Source: Podocnemis expansa (taxonomy: Eukaryota; Chordata; Testudines; Podocnemididae). Taken from it: 64,000 bases of DNA. A program made the position numbers and the translations under genes. The stretch is from assembly GCA_007922195.1 (NCBI GenBank), contig ML682014.1, positions 4,304,631 through 4,368,630 on the forward strand, in the 5' to 3' direction. The notes beneath the pieces are model-generated. The model did no database searches. It saw only the letters and a list, made by a program, of their open reading frames with translations, and was not told where the DNA came from. Every line of letters starts with the position of its first letter. The first letter of the stretch is position 1. This document shows, piece by piece, positions 46,522 through 58,509 of this stretch.

Positions 46522-47035
46522 TAGAGCCCTGCGCGGATACAAAAATGTGGATCCACATCCACTCTGTGACAGTATCTATCTGGTCCATTTCTACGTGCCA
46601 TGTTTTAGCTACATCCGTAACCACATCTGCAACCAAGCTTGGGCTCACAATCAGCATTTTAGCCTTTGATTCATTCATTCCCCACATGGGTCCCACCCAC
46701 TTTTTCCTTTTCTTGTTTGCAGTTTGTATGTTGTGCTGTCAATCAGATTGCCTTGGCCACCAATGAAATCTCTGATTGAAAGCATGGCATGCAAACTGCA
46801 AACAAGAAAAGGAAGAAATGGGCAGGGACCTCATGGGAAACGAGACAATCAAAGGCCAGCATGCAGACTGATTGACAAGACAGTGAGCGGTGACTCTCCA
46901 ACCCCCCGCCTGCTGTGACTGAGACTCTGATCGGCTGGCAGACCACAATCAGAGCTGAGCTAGGATTGGCAGGAGCGCTTCCTTGTTCCCCTGTGTGCTA
47001 CGGCTAAAGAGACAGCAGAGCACACAGGGGTTGAG
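46522..47035. mobile_element. Longer member of the 'tagagccctg' family with a large internal palindrome
   Basis: The left end 'tagagccctgcgcggata' at 46522 is the family terminus. Inside, 46648-46747 and 46771-46874 form an inverted repeat with arms of about 100 bases and a 23-base loop. The inner pairing words are 'ccttttcttgtttgcagttt' against 'aaactgcaaacaagaaaagg'. To the right, 'ttggcaggagcgcttccttg' and 'ttcccctgtgtgct' are shared with 45278-45318. The right terminus cannot be set, and 47035 is a minimum. No transposase-like frame. Confidence 0.6.
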
Positions 47036-47654
47036 ATGGGAATACTTGAGCTGCCTGTGTCCGTGGCTGTCAGGGAACCGATCCCTGGTAGGTATCTGGT
47101 AGGCTCTTTCACACTAAGAGCAATTGGAAGCCAGGTGCCTCACAATTCTGGGTACCTCTGGGAAGTATTAGACTGCACATTATGTGTTTCCTTACACAAG
47201 CTTTATTTACTCAGAGGCAGTTAAACCCAACTGATAGCACCCCCTCCTATGTGCTAGAAGTTCATGAAACTCAAATTCCATGCTAGGAGTTGTGTACAGA
47301 GCCAGCTCACATGGGGGATGTGGGAGAAAAATTTTAATCTCAGTTCTTTTCCCAAAACACAGATCTGGAACTAGCAATCCACAAATTTGGCTCTAGTTGC
47401 TGGAGTGATGAAAAAGTGCAATTTGAGTCTGACAGTCACTAATTTAATGTCAAAATTTCAGGCCTGAGACTGGTACACAAATGGTCACTTCTGAACAGTG
47501 AACATGACTGACAAGTCACCAAAACTGAAAGATGTTTTTATTCTTGCCTTCAACAACCCAGCCCATGAGACTATTTCTGCTTCCCTGCCCCTAACACCTA
47601 GGTACTTCTCATAACACTACACAGTCATGCTACTCCTTAATGCTGACTTATTCT

Positions 47655-47835
47655 AGGTCCTTGCTCAGGACCCAGTTGAAAAAAATGATTTATGTCCACA
47701 ACACAACGGTTACATCTTTGAGCAACGCATTCTAGTATTTGGCAGCTGCAGCAGGGGGCAGCTTGACCCAGTACCTGAGGATTTGCGACACAGTACCGGG
47801 TCCTGACCCTGTGTTTGAAAACTGTTGCTCTAGGT
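47655..47835. mobile_element. hAT-like element, right end clear
   Basis: The right end 'gggtcctgaccctgtgtttg' followed by 'aaaactgttgctcta' is the hAT-type 'caacagttttcaaac..gggtcaggaccc' terminus in inverse. 'ctcaggacccagttgaaaaa' at about 47662 may be part of the opposite end. The exact left limit is uncertain. Confidence 0.5.
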
Positions 47836-47889
47836 ATGCCTCGTGACTCCATTACTCAGTATAAACACCTTCCAATGGCACCAAGCCTC

Positions 47890-48475
47890 AACAAATCCTA
47901 GGTGCAAGGTCACTATGGCACCTAGGATTTTTCCCCTGGTGCCTAAGAGCACTTGGGCAAAGGGCCATCCCCACCTCCCACCGCACAAGGGCTGGGCTCC
48001 CCTTCCCCTGAAGAAAAGCTCCTGCAAGTGGCTCTTTCAGCGCTGCAGGGGCAAGAGGCTCTTCCTCTCTAGCACCGGCATCTCTCCTTCTCTGCTCCCC
48101 AGTGCCACTGAAAGAGCCTCCAGAAGCAACTTTTTTTTTGCTGTCAGAGAAGGGAGTTTTCTTTCAGAAGCTGGCCCTCCGTCAGGGGGCTGGCAGCTGC
48201 AGGGAGGAGACAGTAGCAGCCACAGGGAAGAGATGGTGGTGCTTTTCCCCTGAAGTGCTGCTGTGTTTCCACAGTGTCCATGTACCCCACCACCCCACGC
48301 AGCACAGCCAAAAGAGCCATCAGCAGCTTCTTTTTTGGCAGTGTGGGGTGGGGGTTTGCCACCAAAAGGAGCAAGGACTTTTTTTTTTTTAGCAGTGGGG
48401 GGCTTCTCTGCTGGAAACCTAGGGGTACCCAAGTTTTTGGGCTTGCCCCTAGGTGAGTGGCAGTTTTGCTAAAAC
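47890..48475. repeat. GC-rich block, possible inserted element
   Basis: The composition rises sharply. The ends show 'gcacctaggatttttcccct' on the left and 'ccctaggtgagtggcagttt' on the right, with 'cctaggtg'-like words in inverse orientation, a possible terminal repeat. Several frames of 96-136 codons overlap on both strands, which fits base composition and not a protein. A T9-10 run lies near 48130 and another at 48380. Confidence 0.45.
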
Positions 48476-49049
48476 CTGGGTTACACACCAAGTAGTTATC
48501 CCTCAGTACCAGAGATGTCTAAGGGATGATATTTTTTTTCTGGCAACTTAAAAATTTGTCCTTATTGGAACAAACCAAACCTTTTGACTGTTTTCAAAAA
48601 CAGAGATCACCACAGTTGTTTTACAATTGAAGCCCTATTGTTGACCTGTGCTCAGAAGCTTGTCTGAACTGCAAAACACTCTCTCAGGTCTCTCCAACAT
48701 TTGGTTAGTGCTTAAAAGCAACCTGTTCTGCCTGACTTAGGAAGAAAAGAGGAAGGAGTCCTATGGCACTTAAAGGCTAACAGATTTATTTATTGGATGA
48801 GCTTTAGTGGGAGAAAATTCCACTTCGTCAGATGTTTTGAAGATGGGGGAAACTTACAGAATGGGATGAAAATAAATGCAAGGGAGTGTAAGACATGGGA
48901 TCAGGTCATATAGTAACAGCAGATCAGAGCAGTTAACAGTCAAATACTGGGAAACAGCACTGAGGAGGGTGAAGTCAAATTACCTGTTGTAATGGGAAAA
49001 GAATCCATAGTCACAATGCAATCCTGCTCCCACACAATCTAATCTGCAA

Positions 49050-49303
49050 TATCAATTTTAATTCAGCTGTTTCTCTTTGAAGTCTCCATGTCCCACTGAC
49101 ATTCTTGAGCACAGTCGTTAACAAATCATCCATTGAGTGATTAGAAAGATGGAAGTGCTCAGCAACTGGTTTTTGAATGTTATGATTTCTGCAGTCAATT
49201 TAGTGCCTGTTTACTCTTTCGTGCAGAGATTGTCCTATTTGCCCAATGTGTAAGGTGTGGGAGCATTTCTGGCATATGATGGCATAAATCACATTAGTGG
49301 ATG
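49050..49303 (-). pseudogene. PLE GIY-YIG endonuclease domain remnant
   Basis: Translated from 49303 leftward the frame gives 'TCSSTNVIYAIICQKCSH' and then 'LHIGQIGQSLHERVNRH'. After a stop it continues with 'PVAEHFHLSNHSMDDL' and 'VLKNVSGTWRLQRE'. In this family the GIY-YIG domain starts with 'NVIYAI.C.KC...YIGQTG..LR.R...H'. Here the YIG position reads HIG and the region contains a stop, so it is inactive. The nuclease normally nicks DNA to prime reverse transcription. It precedes the RT in inverted orientation, which a functional element would not have. Confidence 0.85.
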
Positions 49304-49304
49304 A

Positions 49305-49560
49305 GCAGGTGTGGGTACCTGCACAGCCCCACAATATTCCAACATTTTTATGGGAGACTTAGAACAACATTTCCTCCAGTCTCATCCCAAAGCCCCTCTC
49401 CTCTACTTATGCTACACTGATGACATCTTCAACATCTGGACCCATGGCAGGGATGCTCTTGAAGATTCCTACAGAGATTTCAATAATTTCCACTTACAGT
49501 CAAACTTAGCCTGGAACACTCCACACAGGAGATCCACTTTCTGAACATACAGCACAAATT
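49305..49560 (+). pseudogene. PLE reverse-transcriptase remnant (palm/thumb)
   Basis: The frame beginning 'MGTCTAPQYSNIFMGDLEQ' (49311) matches the block before the catalytic motif of Penelope-type RTs. 'LLYLCYTDDIFNIWTHG' follows. The catalytic DD pair is present, but the usual Y-I-DD reads Y-T-DD. Near 49520 a frameshift moves the reading to '..STQEIHFLNIQHK', the normal continuation. Further stops follow between 49600 and 49740. The N-terminal half of the RT is absent because the inversion breakpoint lies at its start. The enzyme would copy element RNA at a nicked target. Confidence 0.9.
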
Positions 49561-49739
49561 AGGGATGGACACATCAACACCACCCAATACTGAAAACCTG
49601 CTGATTGGTCTAGTTATCTACATCCCTTGAGCTTCCATCCCAAAACACACCACACAATCCATTGTTTACAGCTAAGCCCTAAGATACAGCCACATTTGCT
49701 GTGATCCCTCAGACAAGAGACAGACATCTTGAGGATCTC

Positions 49740-50181
49740 TATCAAGCATTCTTAAAACTACAGTACCCACCTTGAGAAGTAAGAAAACAGATTGACAGAG
49801 CCAGACGGGTACCCCAAAGTCAACTACTGCAGGAGCGGCCCAAAAAAGAAAAATAATAGAACACCACTGGTCACCACACACAACCCTCAAGTCAGACCTC
49901 TACAAAAGATGATTAAGGACCTAAAGCCTATTCTAAAAGATGATCCCTCACTCTCTCAAGCCTTGGGAGACAGACCTTTCCTCACCTACCAACAGCCATC
50001 TAACCTGACACAGATACTCACCAGCAACTGCAGACCTAACAACAGAAACATTAAAGCAGGCACATATCCCTGCAACAAACCATACTGCCAACTTTGTCCA
50101 CAAATCTGCACAAAAGACACCATCATAGGACCTAATCAAGCCAGCTACTCCACTAAGGGCTCATTCACCTGCTCATCCCAA
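49740..50181 (+). pseudogene. PLE linker with zinc-binding-type CCHH motif
   Basis: The upstream frame gives 'LEDLYQAFLKLQYPP' and 'VRKQIDRAR'. The 139-codon frame from 49792 gives 'LQKMIKDLKPILKDDPSLSQ', 'ALGDRPFLTYQQPSNL' and 'PCNKPYCQLCPQICTKDTII', then 'GPNQASYSTKGSFTCSS'. This is the conserved PLE linker, with its cysteine-rich motif and the 'FTCSS' that normally leads into the GIY-YIG domain. At 'FTCSS' (about 50181) the sequence leaves the family pattern, and the inverted GIY-YIG remnant on the left starts with the same 'TCSS'. One breakpoint of the rearrangement therefore lies at this point. Confidence 0.88.
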
Positions 50182-50431
50182 CAGCTCTTCAGCCACCCAG
50201 AGCAGGATTAAGTCTGGATACCACGAACAGAGGGAGCCAGCTCTTGGAGACACACTACCCCATCAGTTCAGTAAAACAAACAAGGAGTCCTGTGGCATTA
50301 CATCCCCATGACTTACATTTCCCTGCATTTATTTCCTCCCATTCTGTAAGTTCCCCCATCTTCAAAGCATCCGTCTAAGTGGGATTTTCTTACACGAAAG
50401 CACATGCAATAAATAAATTTGTTAGTCTTTA

Positions 50432-52111
50432 TGACCATATCAGAATCTCAGCTTTCACATAAAAAAAGTCACGAAGAAAAGTGTGTACATGTGAATGAAG
50501 TGTAACAGGTGCAGTGATATCTGCTGGTGTGCCCCTGCAGCATGCAGAGAAGCTGATAACCAAGTTAACCAGTCTCTGAAACTCACCTAGCAACAAAATA
50601 TGGGCCTAAGTCAAAAAACTTAGACCAGGTTCATAAACCGACAGAGGTCAGGTCCAATCCAGAGAAGAGTGCTACCTACAGAATTATTCAACGTAATTTC
50701 CCACAGGCACCTGCTTTTTTCCTTAGATACCTCCCATCCAAGTACTGATTCAAATAGATATTGTTTAACTGATTAGATCAAAGAAGATAACTGTGCTAGG
50801 TGGCTGAGGTCCAAGTAAACACATGGCATTTGAAGGAGGAAGACAAATGTAGCAGACTTTATATCCACCTTGGTACAGAGCATACATAGTGCCTTGTACA
50901 TGCATATGAATGTGTTTAGGAAAGGTTTTAGCCTTGGCTTCATTTCAGTTTTATTTAGTACATCTTTCAGGGTGTTTCAGCTCAGTCTCACCAGCTCTTC
51001 TATACGTTTCCCCTTAGAAAGATTTCAAAACAGATTCTACACTGAATCTTTAGAAATGCATTCTGACCCTAACCATTACAAGGAAATACAAAAGAGCACT
51101 GTAGATACATTCCTACAATCCATTTAGACGCTGACAACGGAACATGCAATTAACATTAAAGTGGCAACAAAACACCTACATTAGAGGACAAAGTCCTTAT
51201 GACATGCTCCACAAGCCTACAGTAATGTTAAACACCTACACACACACAAAAATAGCCAAGCCTTATAGAATACCATCTGTGGTGGTGAATATGTTAGGAA
51301 AATTAAATACTAACAAGTAAATGTGAAGGTTACCCATCGCATGACAGATTTCAACAAAGGGTTAAGTAGTCAGAAATCTAGCTGAAGTGCAAGTTGCATT
51401 GGGGTGGGAGGGGAGGAGGAAAGGACAAACAGAAATAACATTAACAATTACCAGAACAGAAAATAGTCTAAGAAGTGCAGAACTAAAGTACAATGAAGCA
51501 ACTGTATTTCTATCCTGTCATGCTGGCTAGTGTTGTTGCAGGTATCACTAGCACTGTTTTCCTGGAAGAAAAGGGATTAGGTTGGTTTGTTCAACCATTC
51601 ATTGCAGAAGACTTACTTACTGGAGAAGTTACCCTACGTAATGATTTGGGTGTTAAACCAATAAATTTACAAATGCCTAAACATATTTCCCATTCTGTTC
51701 TCCTTGTATTATTCAGGAGACCGGGATCATTGCTACGCTAGGTAGTCCAAGAGGCTGTGCTGTCATTCTTAGGTCACTAGCATGCTCGTGTGGAAGAAGC
51801 CAACAACTGAATCTGGTACAGCACTAAGTTTGTGTGGTATGACAGATTTCTTTAAAATGTTGGTTTAAACTGTAAGATGGATCTCAGGTCAAGGCAGATT
51901 CATTTCCTAACCTCTAGTTCTGAAGAGTGCTGCACATTTGCAAGTCTTTTGCAGGATCACAGAACTAATTACTAGGGGTCTGTGCTACCATGACAGAGAC
52001 CTAGGTGTTATTTCCAATCTTTCCTCAGGCCTGAGCTGTTACAGACTAGCCTTGTGAAAAGGATGATGTGTTTGCCCCAGAAAAAAAACCAATTTGTTAC
52101 TCTGTAACAAT
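50432..52111. other. Unique sequence, no gene seen
   Basis: Frames of 82-85 codons (50870-51127 and 51493-51741) lack recognisable motifs. No repeat ends seen. Confidence 0.45.
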
Positions 52112-52119
52112 CAGTAAAA

Positions 52120-52308
52120 CAGGGGTCTCAAACTCAAATCACCATGAGGGCTACATGAGGGACTAGCATGTTACCCTGAGGGCTGCACCATTGAAACCTT
52201 TTCATAGAACAATATTGCAAACATCAGTAACAATCGTGTCATCATAGACCATGGGATATAGCTTTAGGGGCTGCATGTGGCCTGCAGGCCATGTGTTTGA
52301 GACCCCTG
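52120..52308. mobile_element. hAT-like MITE
   Basis: The left end 'caggggtctcaaactcaaat' and the inverted right end 'caggggtctcaaacacatgg' share 14 terminal bases exactly. The flanks 'cagtaaaa' and 'ctgtagag' match at only 5 of 8, so the insertion is probably old, or the duplication has decayed. 'gggctgcatgtggcctgcag' near the right end is typical of this MITE class. The length is 189 bp. Confidence 0.85.
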
Positions 52309-53171
52309 CTGTAGAGGAATGCTAAAGGGACTAGAAAGAAGCCAGGATCAGTTCTCCTTGGCTGGAAAGAGGGGGGTTAGACTGTGGATTCTCAACTGGA
52401 CTAAATAAAAATAAATAAATAAAATGGGGGATGGGTTGGGGGGGAGAATCTCAATTCAAAGAACAGGGAGGTACCAGGGTAAATAAGAAGTGGACCTTCC
52501 ATTTCCAGGTAGATCAGTAGTTATGGTTTGGGGGTGATATTTTGAGAGCAGTGTGAAGGAGTTTGGGAAATTGGTGGTGAGGAGACATTATTATGGTTGC
52601 TCTGTTCTTTTCATAACACTTTAACCCCTTGCTGATCTCACTCAACCAAATTTTGGATACAGGCCTTGGAGACATGCAGACTAGATGCGAGTCACACAAA
52701 ACTTGGTTGTGATAATAAGAGAACCCCCCCCCCCCCAAGAAGGCCAAACCCTGAATCAAATGGCTCTGCTTGATGCCTATTAACACATTGTAACAGCCAC
52801 CTGATGCAATGAAATCTAAAACTAGCAAATGAAAAACTGAATAATTATCAAAGGAGCTAATGAAAAACAGACTTTAGCAGGTGGTATCTTCTGTTGCAAG
52901 GGAGCTTTTGTTGACAAGAGATGTTTGTATTTAGGGAACGTTTAATTCAGAGCACCAATTTCCTCCTTTTACCAGAGTCCTTCATGTTATGATCAATTTG
53001 ACTGTTTGTGACTTTTTTTGTAATTGAAAAGACCAATTAATTTCACAACACACATGCCTTTATTCATTTATAGTGTACATTAGCCACATCTATATACTGT
53101 AAAAACAAGGGAAAGGTAGCCCTTAAAGCTTTTGTTCATTTCCCAGCTACTCTGATTCATTAGCTGACTAG
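52309..53171. other. Unique sequence, no gene seen
   Basis: (aata)n at 52405-52421, G-rich runs at 52425-52445 and a C11 run at 52726. No gene. Confidence 0.45.
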
Positions 53172-53199
53172 TTCTCTCTCTCTCTCTCTCTCTCTCTAC
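53172..53199. repeat. (CT)13 microsatellite
   Basis: An uninterrupted CT run, followed 60 bases on by an A16 tract (53258-53273). Confidence 0.92.
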
Positions 53200-53273
53200 T
53201 CTGCCACCCGTTTTCATCCTCAGAACAGCTATAAATGGTGTGCATGTGGGGGAATTTAAAAAAAAAAAAAAAA

Positions 53274-55999
53274 GCATTGTCAGCAGGTTCCTTCCTAGCC
53301 TGAAAACAGACTCTACTGAGAACTCCTACACAATGGGAACCCTCCCATTTCTTTTAAATTAACTTACAGAATTCTGTATCTAGATGTAATAGGCTATTAA
53401 AAACTATAGAAAGGATATTCTCCATTAAGTTATATAGCTTTTTTTTAAAGAAAAAAACTTGTACAATCTAATTATACAATCTATAGTAAAGTTCATTCTT
53501 TTTCAAAATAGTAGAAAGGCTTCATGTTTTGAGAGATCACTAAATACAGCTCAACTGCCTGGGATAAGAAACGACCACAAGATTCACTTAGGATTTGAGC
53601 AGAATACACAGTTTTGTTTTTTCAGTCAAATAAATATGAAAGTGAATTCAGTGCTTCACCAAGATTCCTGAACAAAAGCTACAGAAGAATGAATTTCTCC
53701 ATTTATTCCTAGCACAGTTACAGCTTTGGGCTTTGGAGTGCAAGCTTCCTCCCATTATAGTCCAAGGTCCAAACATAACCTTGAGGGACTACCTTTTTCA
53801 GGAAGAGATGAGGTACCATCATTTTGCCTACATATGGACACCTCCTTATGTCAGCTGGTATAGCAATTAAAAGCAGAAGTGGAAGTGCATTTGTGAGAGA
53901 GCCTGTTCGTTGATGTTTCCAAACCAAACTGCTATCTGTCTAAACTGAATGGAACCCCTGGAACGTCACAAGAACGCTGCTTCTGTCGCTCCAGAGCCAA
54001 GCTTTTCTAACTCAGGGAGAAGGAAGAAGAGGAATCAGGCTGTAATATTCCCATCTGAATCTGGGCTGGTGAACTGCTGTCACCACACTCTCCCACTTCT
54101 GGAGCCTGTCTCCGTCTGCATCTCTGTGTGAATTCCCATTTCTGAGCAGATCACACACTGCCTTCAGCAAGCAAGTTGCTCCCAACTCAGTGAGTGAGTG
54201 CATCTAGCTACCACTCACGTTGTTATGCAATAGTATGACTTCAGCCAACATCCCTGGTCTCAGATCCAACCCTAGGAACTGCCATTTTACAGTGTGTTCA
54301 GTGCTGCCCATTGCAAACTCATTGGTTTAGTGAAGAAATTGATGGACACATACTCTATCACTTCAAATGTTGTCTCTATACACCTTAAACCATATGCAGC
54401 ATGGGTTTAGATAAAAACACAGATTTATTAAGCATAGATATATTTCAGTGATTACAAGTCAGAGAAAAACAAAGCAGATTTGCATTTGGATTTTATCTTG
54501 ATCATTCTAAATTAAGCTTAGCAATAACTTTTAGCAACCCTGCATATTCAGATGATTCTCCCCACAGGCTGACTAGTCCACCTCCAGCCCAGCCTTGCCC
54601 TTGTGATGAGCATTTCTGTTGCTTGGTGGTGTTTGCAATGGAGGTGGGAGAGAGAGAAAGACAGTCTGCACATGAGAGAAAAGACAGTAAAATGCCTCCT
54701 CTTTTTAACATGTTCCTTCGACACCTGACTCTGAAAGAGGGGGTGAGACCCTAGGGGTAGGCAATGTCTTTGCACTGCTTTCACACACCTGAAATCAGGG
54801 AGCAACCCCCGCAGATGCTTAGGCTGCTAGCCCATTGCTCTTGGAAGAGTTGGTTTGTTCTATGCATGCCTTAGTGAGGCATGAAGTGTCTTTCTCCTCT
54901 TGGGGGGTTTTGAATGAATCTGATTCAATCTATGAAACATCTTTGGGAACATTGCATAGCAAAGTCTTATAACTAAACATGTGACATGTCAACAAACATA
55001 ATACTATAACAATAAGGGTCAGTATGCCATGAGGATTCCAAATACATCTTAGACAATGCACAATGTACTAAACAATGCATAACTACACCATAAGGGTGTA
55101 CATATGGGTGCAGTGTGTCAGGAGGCACTTGCTAAACAAGGTGGAGGAGACAGCTGCTATCAAACAGAGGGTTAGAAAAGAGAAAGCTTACTCTCTTCCT
55201 CCCTCCCTAGATTTTCAGCTCTCAGATGACTGCTGTTTCATGTAGTAAACACCGGGTAAAAACATGAGAGGACTCCATGTTTGTAAAACTGAACCCACTC
55301 TTGACTAATAATTATTCAGAGAGCTGCTGTACCTGCAGTTATAATCCAAGCCATTTGTGCACATAGAGAGTGACATCCTCTAGTCTGTACTCTACTGCAA
55401 CCTATGCTTCTCCCTCCAAACACCATGCACATCAATACTATGCATGGGAACCTATTTTCTCAATTTCCCAGGCAGGCAACCATCTCCTTAAAATAGGGCC
55501 TTATGTTCTGGTAGAATATTAGGCCCTATGTGACTGTTATTCTCAATATGAGAGAGGAGAAATATTTTCATGCAATCAAATCCATGGCATGCCCTGCTCT
55601 GCTTTCCAGTAGCGGGTGATACACCTGTGTATCAACTTCAAGTAAGGTGTCATTTGATATCTTAACAGCTACACTTCCCCATAGGCTTCAGAATAGTTGT
55701 GTTGTACATTGCCAGCATCTGGTCACATTTCTCCAGTTTAATGTTATTGCTTATCTATATTGCAGGGCTCAAATCAAAATTGCAACTGAATGGCCATTGA
55801 TCTAACAGTGTAGTTACAAATATACCAATTGAATAGCTAGTAGCCTTCCTCTGCAGTGCATGAATGTTGTAGACTATCAAATTAGCCTGCTTCCTTGCAC
55901 AGTTACTTTTCCCCATCGATTTACGTTTCCTTATAGGTTTAAGTCTTTGTTTCATAATACAAAATCATAGACTCATGAACAAATAGTAATGTTGGAACC
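53274..55999. other. Unique sequence, no gene seen
   Basis: No frame above 85 codons and no repeat that I recognise. Confidence 0.45.
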
Positions 56000-56595
56000 A
56001 GTGCTGGATGATCAGAGGGGGTTTAGGGACTAAAGCTCCTGGCCAAAAAGGAGGCCCCAGGCTCCAGCCCCTAAATCCCCAATAATCCAGCACCTATCTG
56101 CCTCAGTGCTGGCAGGACTGGAGCGCCAAGGGCAGTCCTACCCGGCTGGTGCTGGGGGATGGGGACAGGGCCCAGGAGCCAGAGGCCAGGCTCTGTACTC
56201 TGCCCTACCCCTTGGGCCATCTGACCCACCCCTGGGGCCCAATTCCTTTTTTTCTCCATCTGAAGGGGGATATGGCAGGCTGGCTCGTGCTGAGGCTGCC
56301 ACCACTCCAGCATGGGTTTCTAGGGCCTGTGGTCCTGGAGGGCTGCATCGGTGGCCCCTGAGCTGCATGCTAGCTGGCTTCCCCAACCACTCCAGCAGGC
56401 TGGCCAGAACTGGGCCAGGGTGGGAGCATCCTCTGGCCCAAGGCCGTCCCAGCAACAGAGCAGCAGGGGCCAGCATGTGTGGTGGGGGACCTGTGGCAGG
56501 CACAGTCAGGGGGCCCTGTGGTGGTGGGGGGCAAACTGGGGCCCTGGGCTGGTTTATCTGGCCCTGGCTGGAATGAAAAAAAAGTCTGCAGGCCA
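56000..56595. repeat. GC-rich block, possible inserted element
   Basis: Starts near 'cagtgctggatgatcag' (56001) and ends near the A-tract at 56575-56583. The GC content is far above the flanks. Words such as 'gggcccaggagccagaggcc' and 'ctggctggcttccccaacca' recur loosely, as in the blocks at 29.5 and 42.5 kb. The 156- and 163-codon frames on opposite strands overlap almost fully and carry no motif, so I reject both as genes. Confidence 0.5.
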
Positions 56596-57160
56596 CGTTC
56601 TCCATGAAAGCTAAACCCAGAGAAGGCATGAGAAGCTTATATATCTGGTAATGACTATCAGCTCAGAAGGTCAGGAGGTATTGAAGTAGGGTGGAGCTGC
56701 CCAGTTCATGCCAAACAACATTCATAATATATTACAAAACCCACCAAAAGGGCCAGAAGTAACAATAGGTGTGAAGAGCACCGTCTCTGGAATCATCTGG
56801 AAAGGAGGTGGATGTATCATTAATGTCTTTTAACATTCACAAACCTGCTAGCTTATAGGAAAGGTGTACATCAAGACTATAGGGCTGAAGAAGCTAAGTA
56901 TGGACTTGAAATGAAGACCTATATTGCTGAAGGTGCAAGAGAGGTCATCAGTATTGCCAGGGTGTGTTCAACTACTCCTTTCATTGACCCCCTTCTTTGG
57001 TTTGTTAATTATCTTTTTTTAAAAAAGTATTTTTGGTAGTTTTAGTCTTACTCAGCTTTATAGTTCTTAATTTTAGCACTACCTCCACTCCTGAGCTGAG
57101 GTACTGGCCACCTCTCTCAGCCAGTTTATCAGCGAAGAATGTGAGTATATTAATACAAAG
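56596..57160. other. Unique sequence, no gene seen
   Basis: No recognisable feature. Confidence 0.4.
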
Positions 57161-57185
57161 CATACACTATAAAACATAGTGTATG
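57161..57185. repeat. Perfect 10-bp hairpin
   Basis: 'catacactat' (57161-57170) and 'atagtgtatg' (57176-57185) are exact inverses around 'aaaac'. It could be a small cruciform or a chance fold. No runs of T follow it. Confidence 0.7.
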
Positions 57186-58509
57186 TATTTAGAATAAGAC
57201 TGTAATTCTAATCATTATCCATTTTGTTATTCATTTGCCTTTAATTACTCATTTGTCTATCATTTTATGTTATCTTAATAAAAAGTTTATAAAAGTATAC
57301 ATATTTTATCATCAGTGTGACTATTCCTGTCATGCACCCCCACAGGTCCTTGTGAAAAACTTTTCTGTAGCCTGATTCAGGGACTAGAACCTCACTGTCT
57401 TTTGATCAGATCCATTGGCAATAATTGTGAGAGTCTGCTTCTGTTTAGGTCATCCTCTTGAATGGAAATTTTGACCTCAAACCTTTCTGGTTTTTTCTTC
57501 CCAGAGGCTCTATGGCATTGAAAACAAGTGGTTGTTTCCCTTGCCTCATGACTTGTATGCTATTGCCCATAGCCTTGACATTTTTCTTTCTGCATTGCTT
57601 TCCATGTAGTATAGACATTTGACTATTTTTAACTGATCTCTCTCTGCCTTGCTTCCTGGGTTACTTTATCTTGACCTCATGTCTTGACCTCACCTTTTTG
57701 GGTGAGGGGCCACACTGTATTCTCTTCTCAGCTGGGGGGGCCAGTGAGAAAATTTTTGATAAGACATAGAAATCAATCTTATTAATAAACTTTAATAAAA
57801 TAATGATCAGTGCGATATTTGGCATTGCTTTTGCTTGTACTGTGTACAGAGGACGGGGGGGCAGGGTAGGGGTGCCTACATGAGGGGGCAAGGCAAAGTG
57901 TGGGCAGCATGGCAGACGAGACGACGGGAAGAAGGGTGAGGTGGGCAGGAGCAGAGCAGCTAAGTGGCAGGACTCAGCTACTTTCTGACAGGGACCCCAC
58001 CATCTCTACTCTGCTCACTCCCTGCCAAGCACTGCTCAGGGGAACAGAGTAGTGTGAGGGAGAGGGCAAGGAGATCAGAAATAGGACAAAAGCCCTGACA
58101 GTTCTGCAGTGGTCACAGATTTTGGCACTGGGCATCTCTGTACCAGAAACATTGATGGGTAGCAATTTCTACAGAAGAGTTTTTGCCACTAAGGTCAGGG
58201 GAAGGACAGGGGTGATGAGGTTAGGGGTGTGGGAGGAGGCAGAACAGAGGATGTCCAAATAGCTGGTTCCCGCCAACCAGCTGCACTGCTCCCTGCTCCT
58301 TCACCCTCCCAGAACTGCAACAGTTTGTCCTGTGTTTCTGCCCCCGTCTTCTCCTCATCCCCACTTAGCACCGTTCTCCTTCTCCTGGATTCTGGTTGCC
58401 CTTGGGCTTAGTTTTCCTCCCTCCCCAAACCAGACTGTGCACAATGCCAGCTCAGCTAACACACCCCAATTCCCCATCACATAGCACCTTGCTGGCTTAG
58501 CTTTCAGGC
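57186..58509. other. Unique sequence, no gene seen
   Basis: GC-richer and purine-rich patches lie at 57840-57950 and 58190-58400. No coding or repeat family recognised. Confidence 0.4.

Larger units (their letters stand above)
48754..50431. mobile_element. Penelope-like element, rearranged, with RT, linker and GIY-YIG remnants
   Basis: This is the only copy here with coding remnants. From left to right: the PLE 3' end in minus orientation (48754-48960, with a degraded core near 48796-48833), the GIY-YIG endonuclease remnant on the minus strand (about 49050-49300), and an abrupt switch at about 49303. Then come the reverse-transcriptase remnant and the CCHH linker on the plus strand (49305-50181), a scrambled patch (50182-50298) that includes a piece of the 3' terminus in minus orientation (50262-50298), and a plus-oriented 3' end (50299-50431). 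A PLE encodes one protein with RT, linker and GIY-YIG in that order, so here the last domain has been inverted in front of the first. The element is dead. Confidence 0.9.

Noticed and set aside
47843..48491. Cluster of frames of 96-136 codons on both strands
   Set aside because: Composition-driven open frames in a GC-rich block, with lysine or phenylalanine runs caused by A/T tracts. No family resemblance.
56138..56629. 163-codon minus frame and the overlapping 156-codon plus frame (56106-56576)
   Set aside because: Both lie in the same GC-rich block where stop codons are rare by composition. They overlap on opposite strands, have proline/glycine-rich content, and show no motif.
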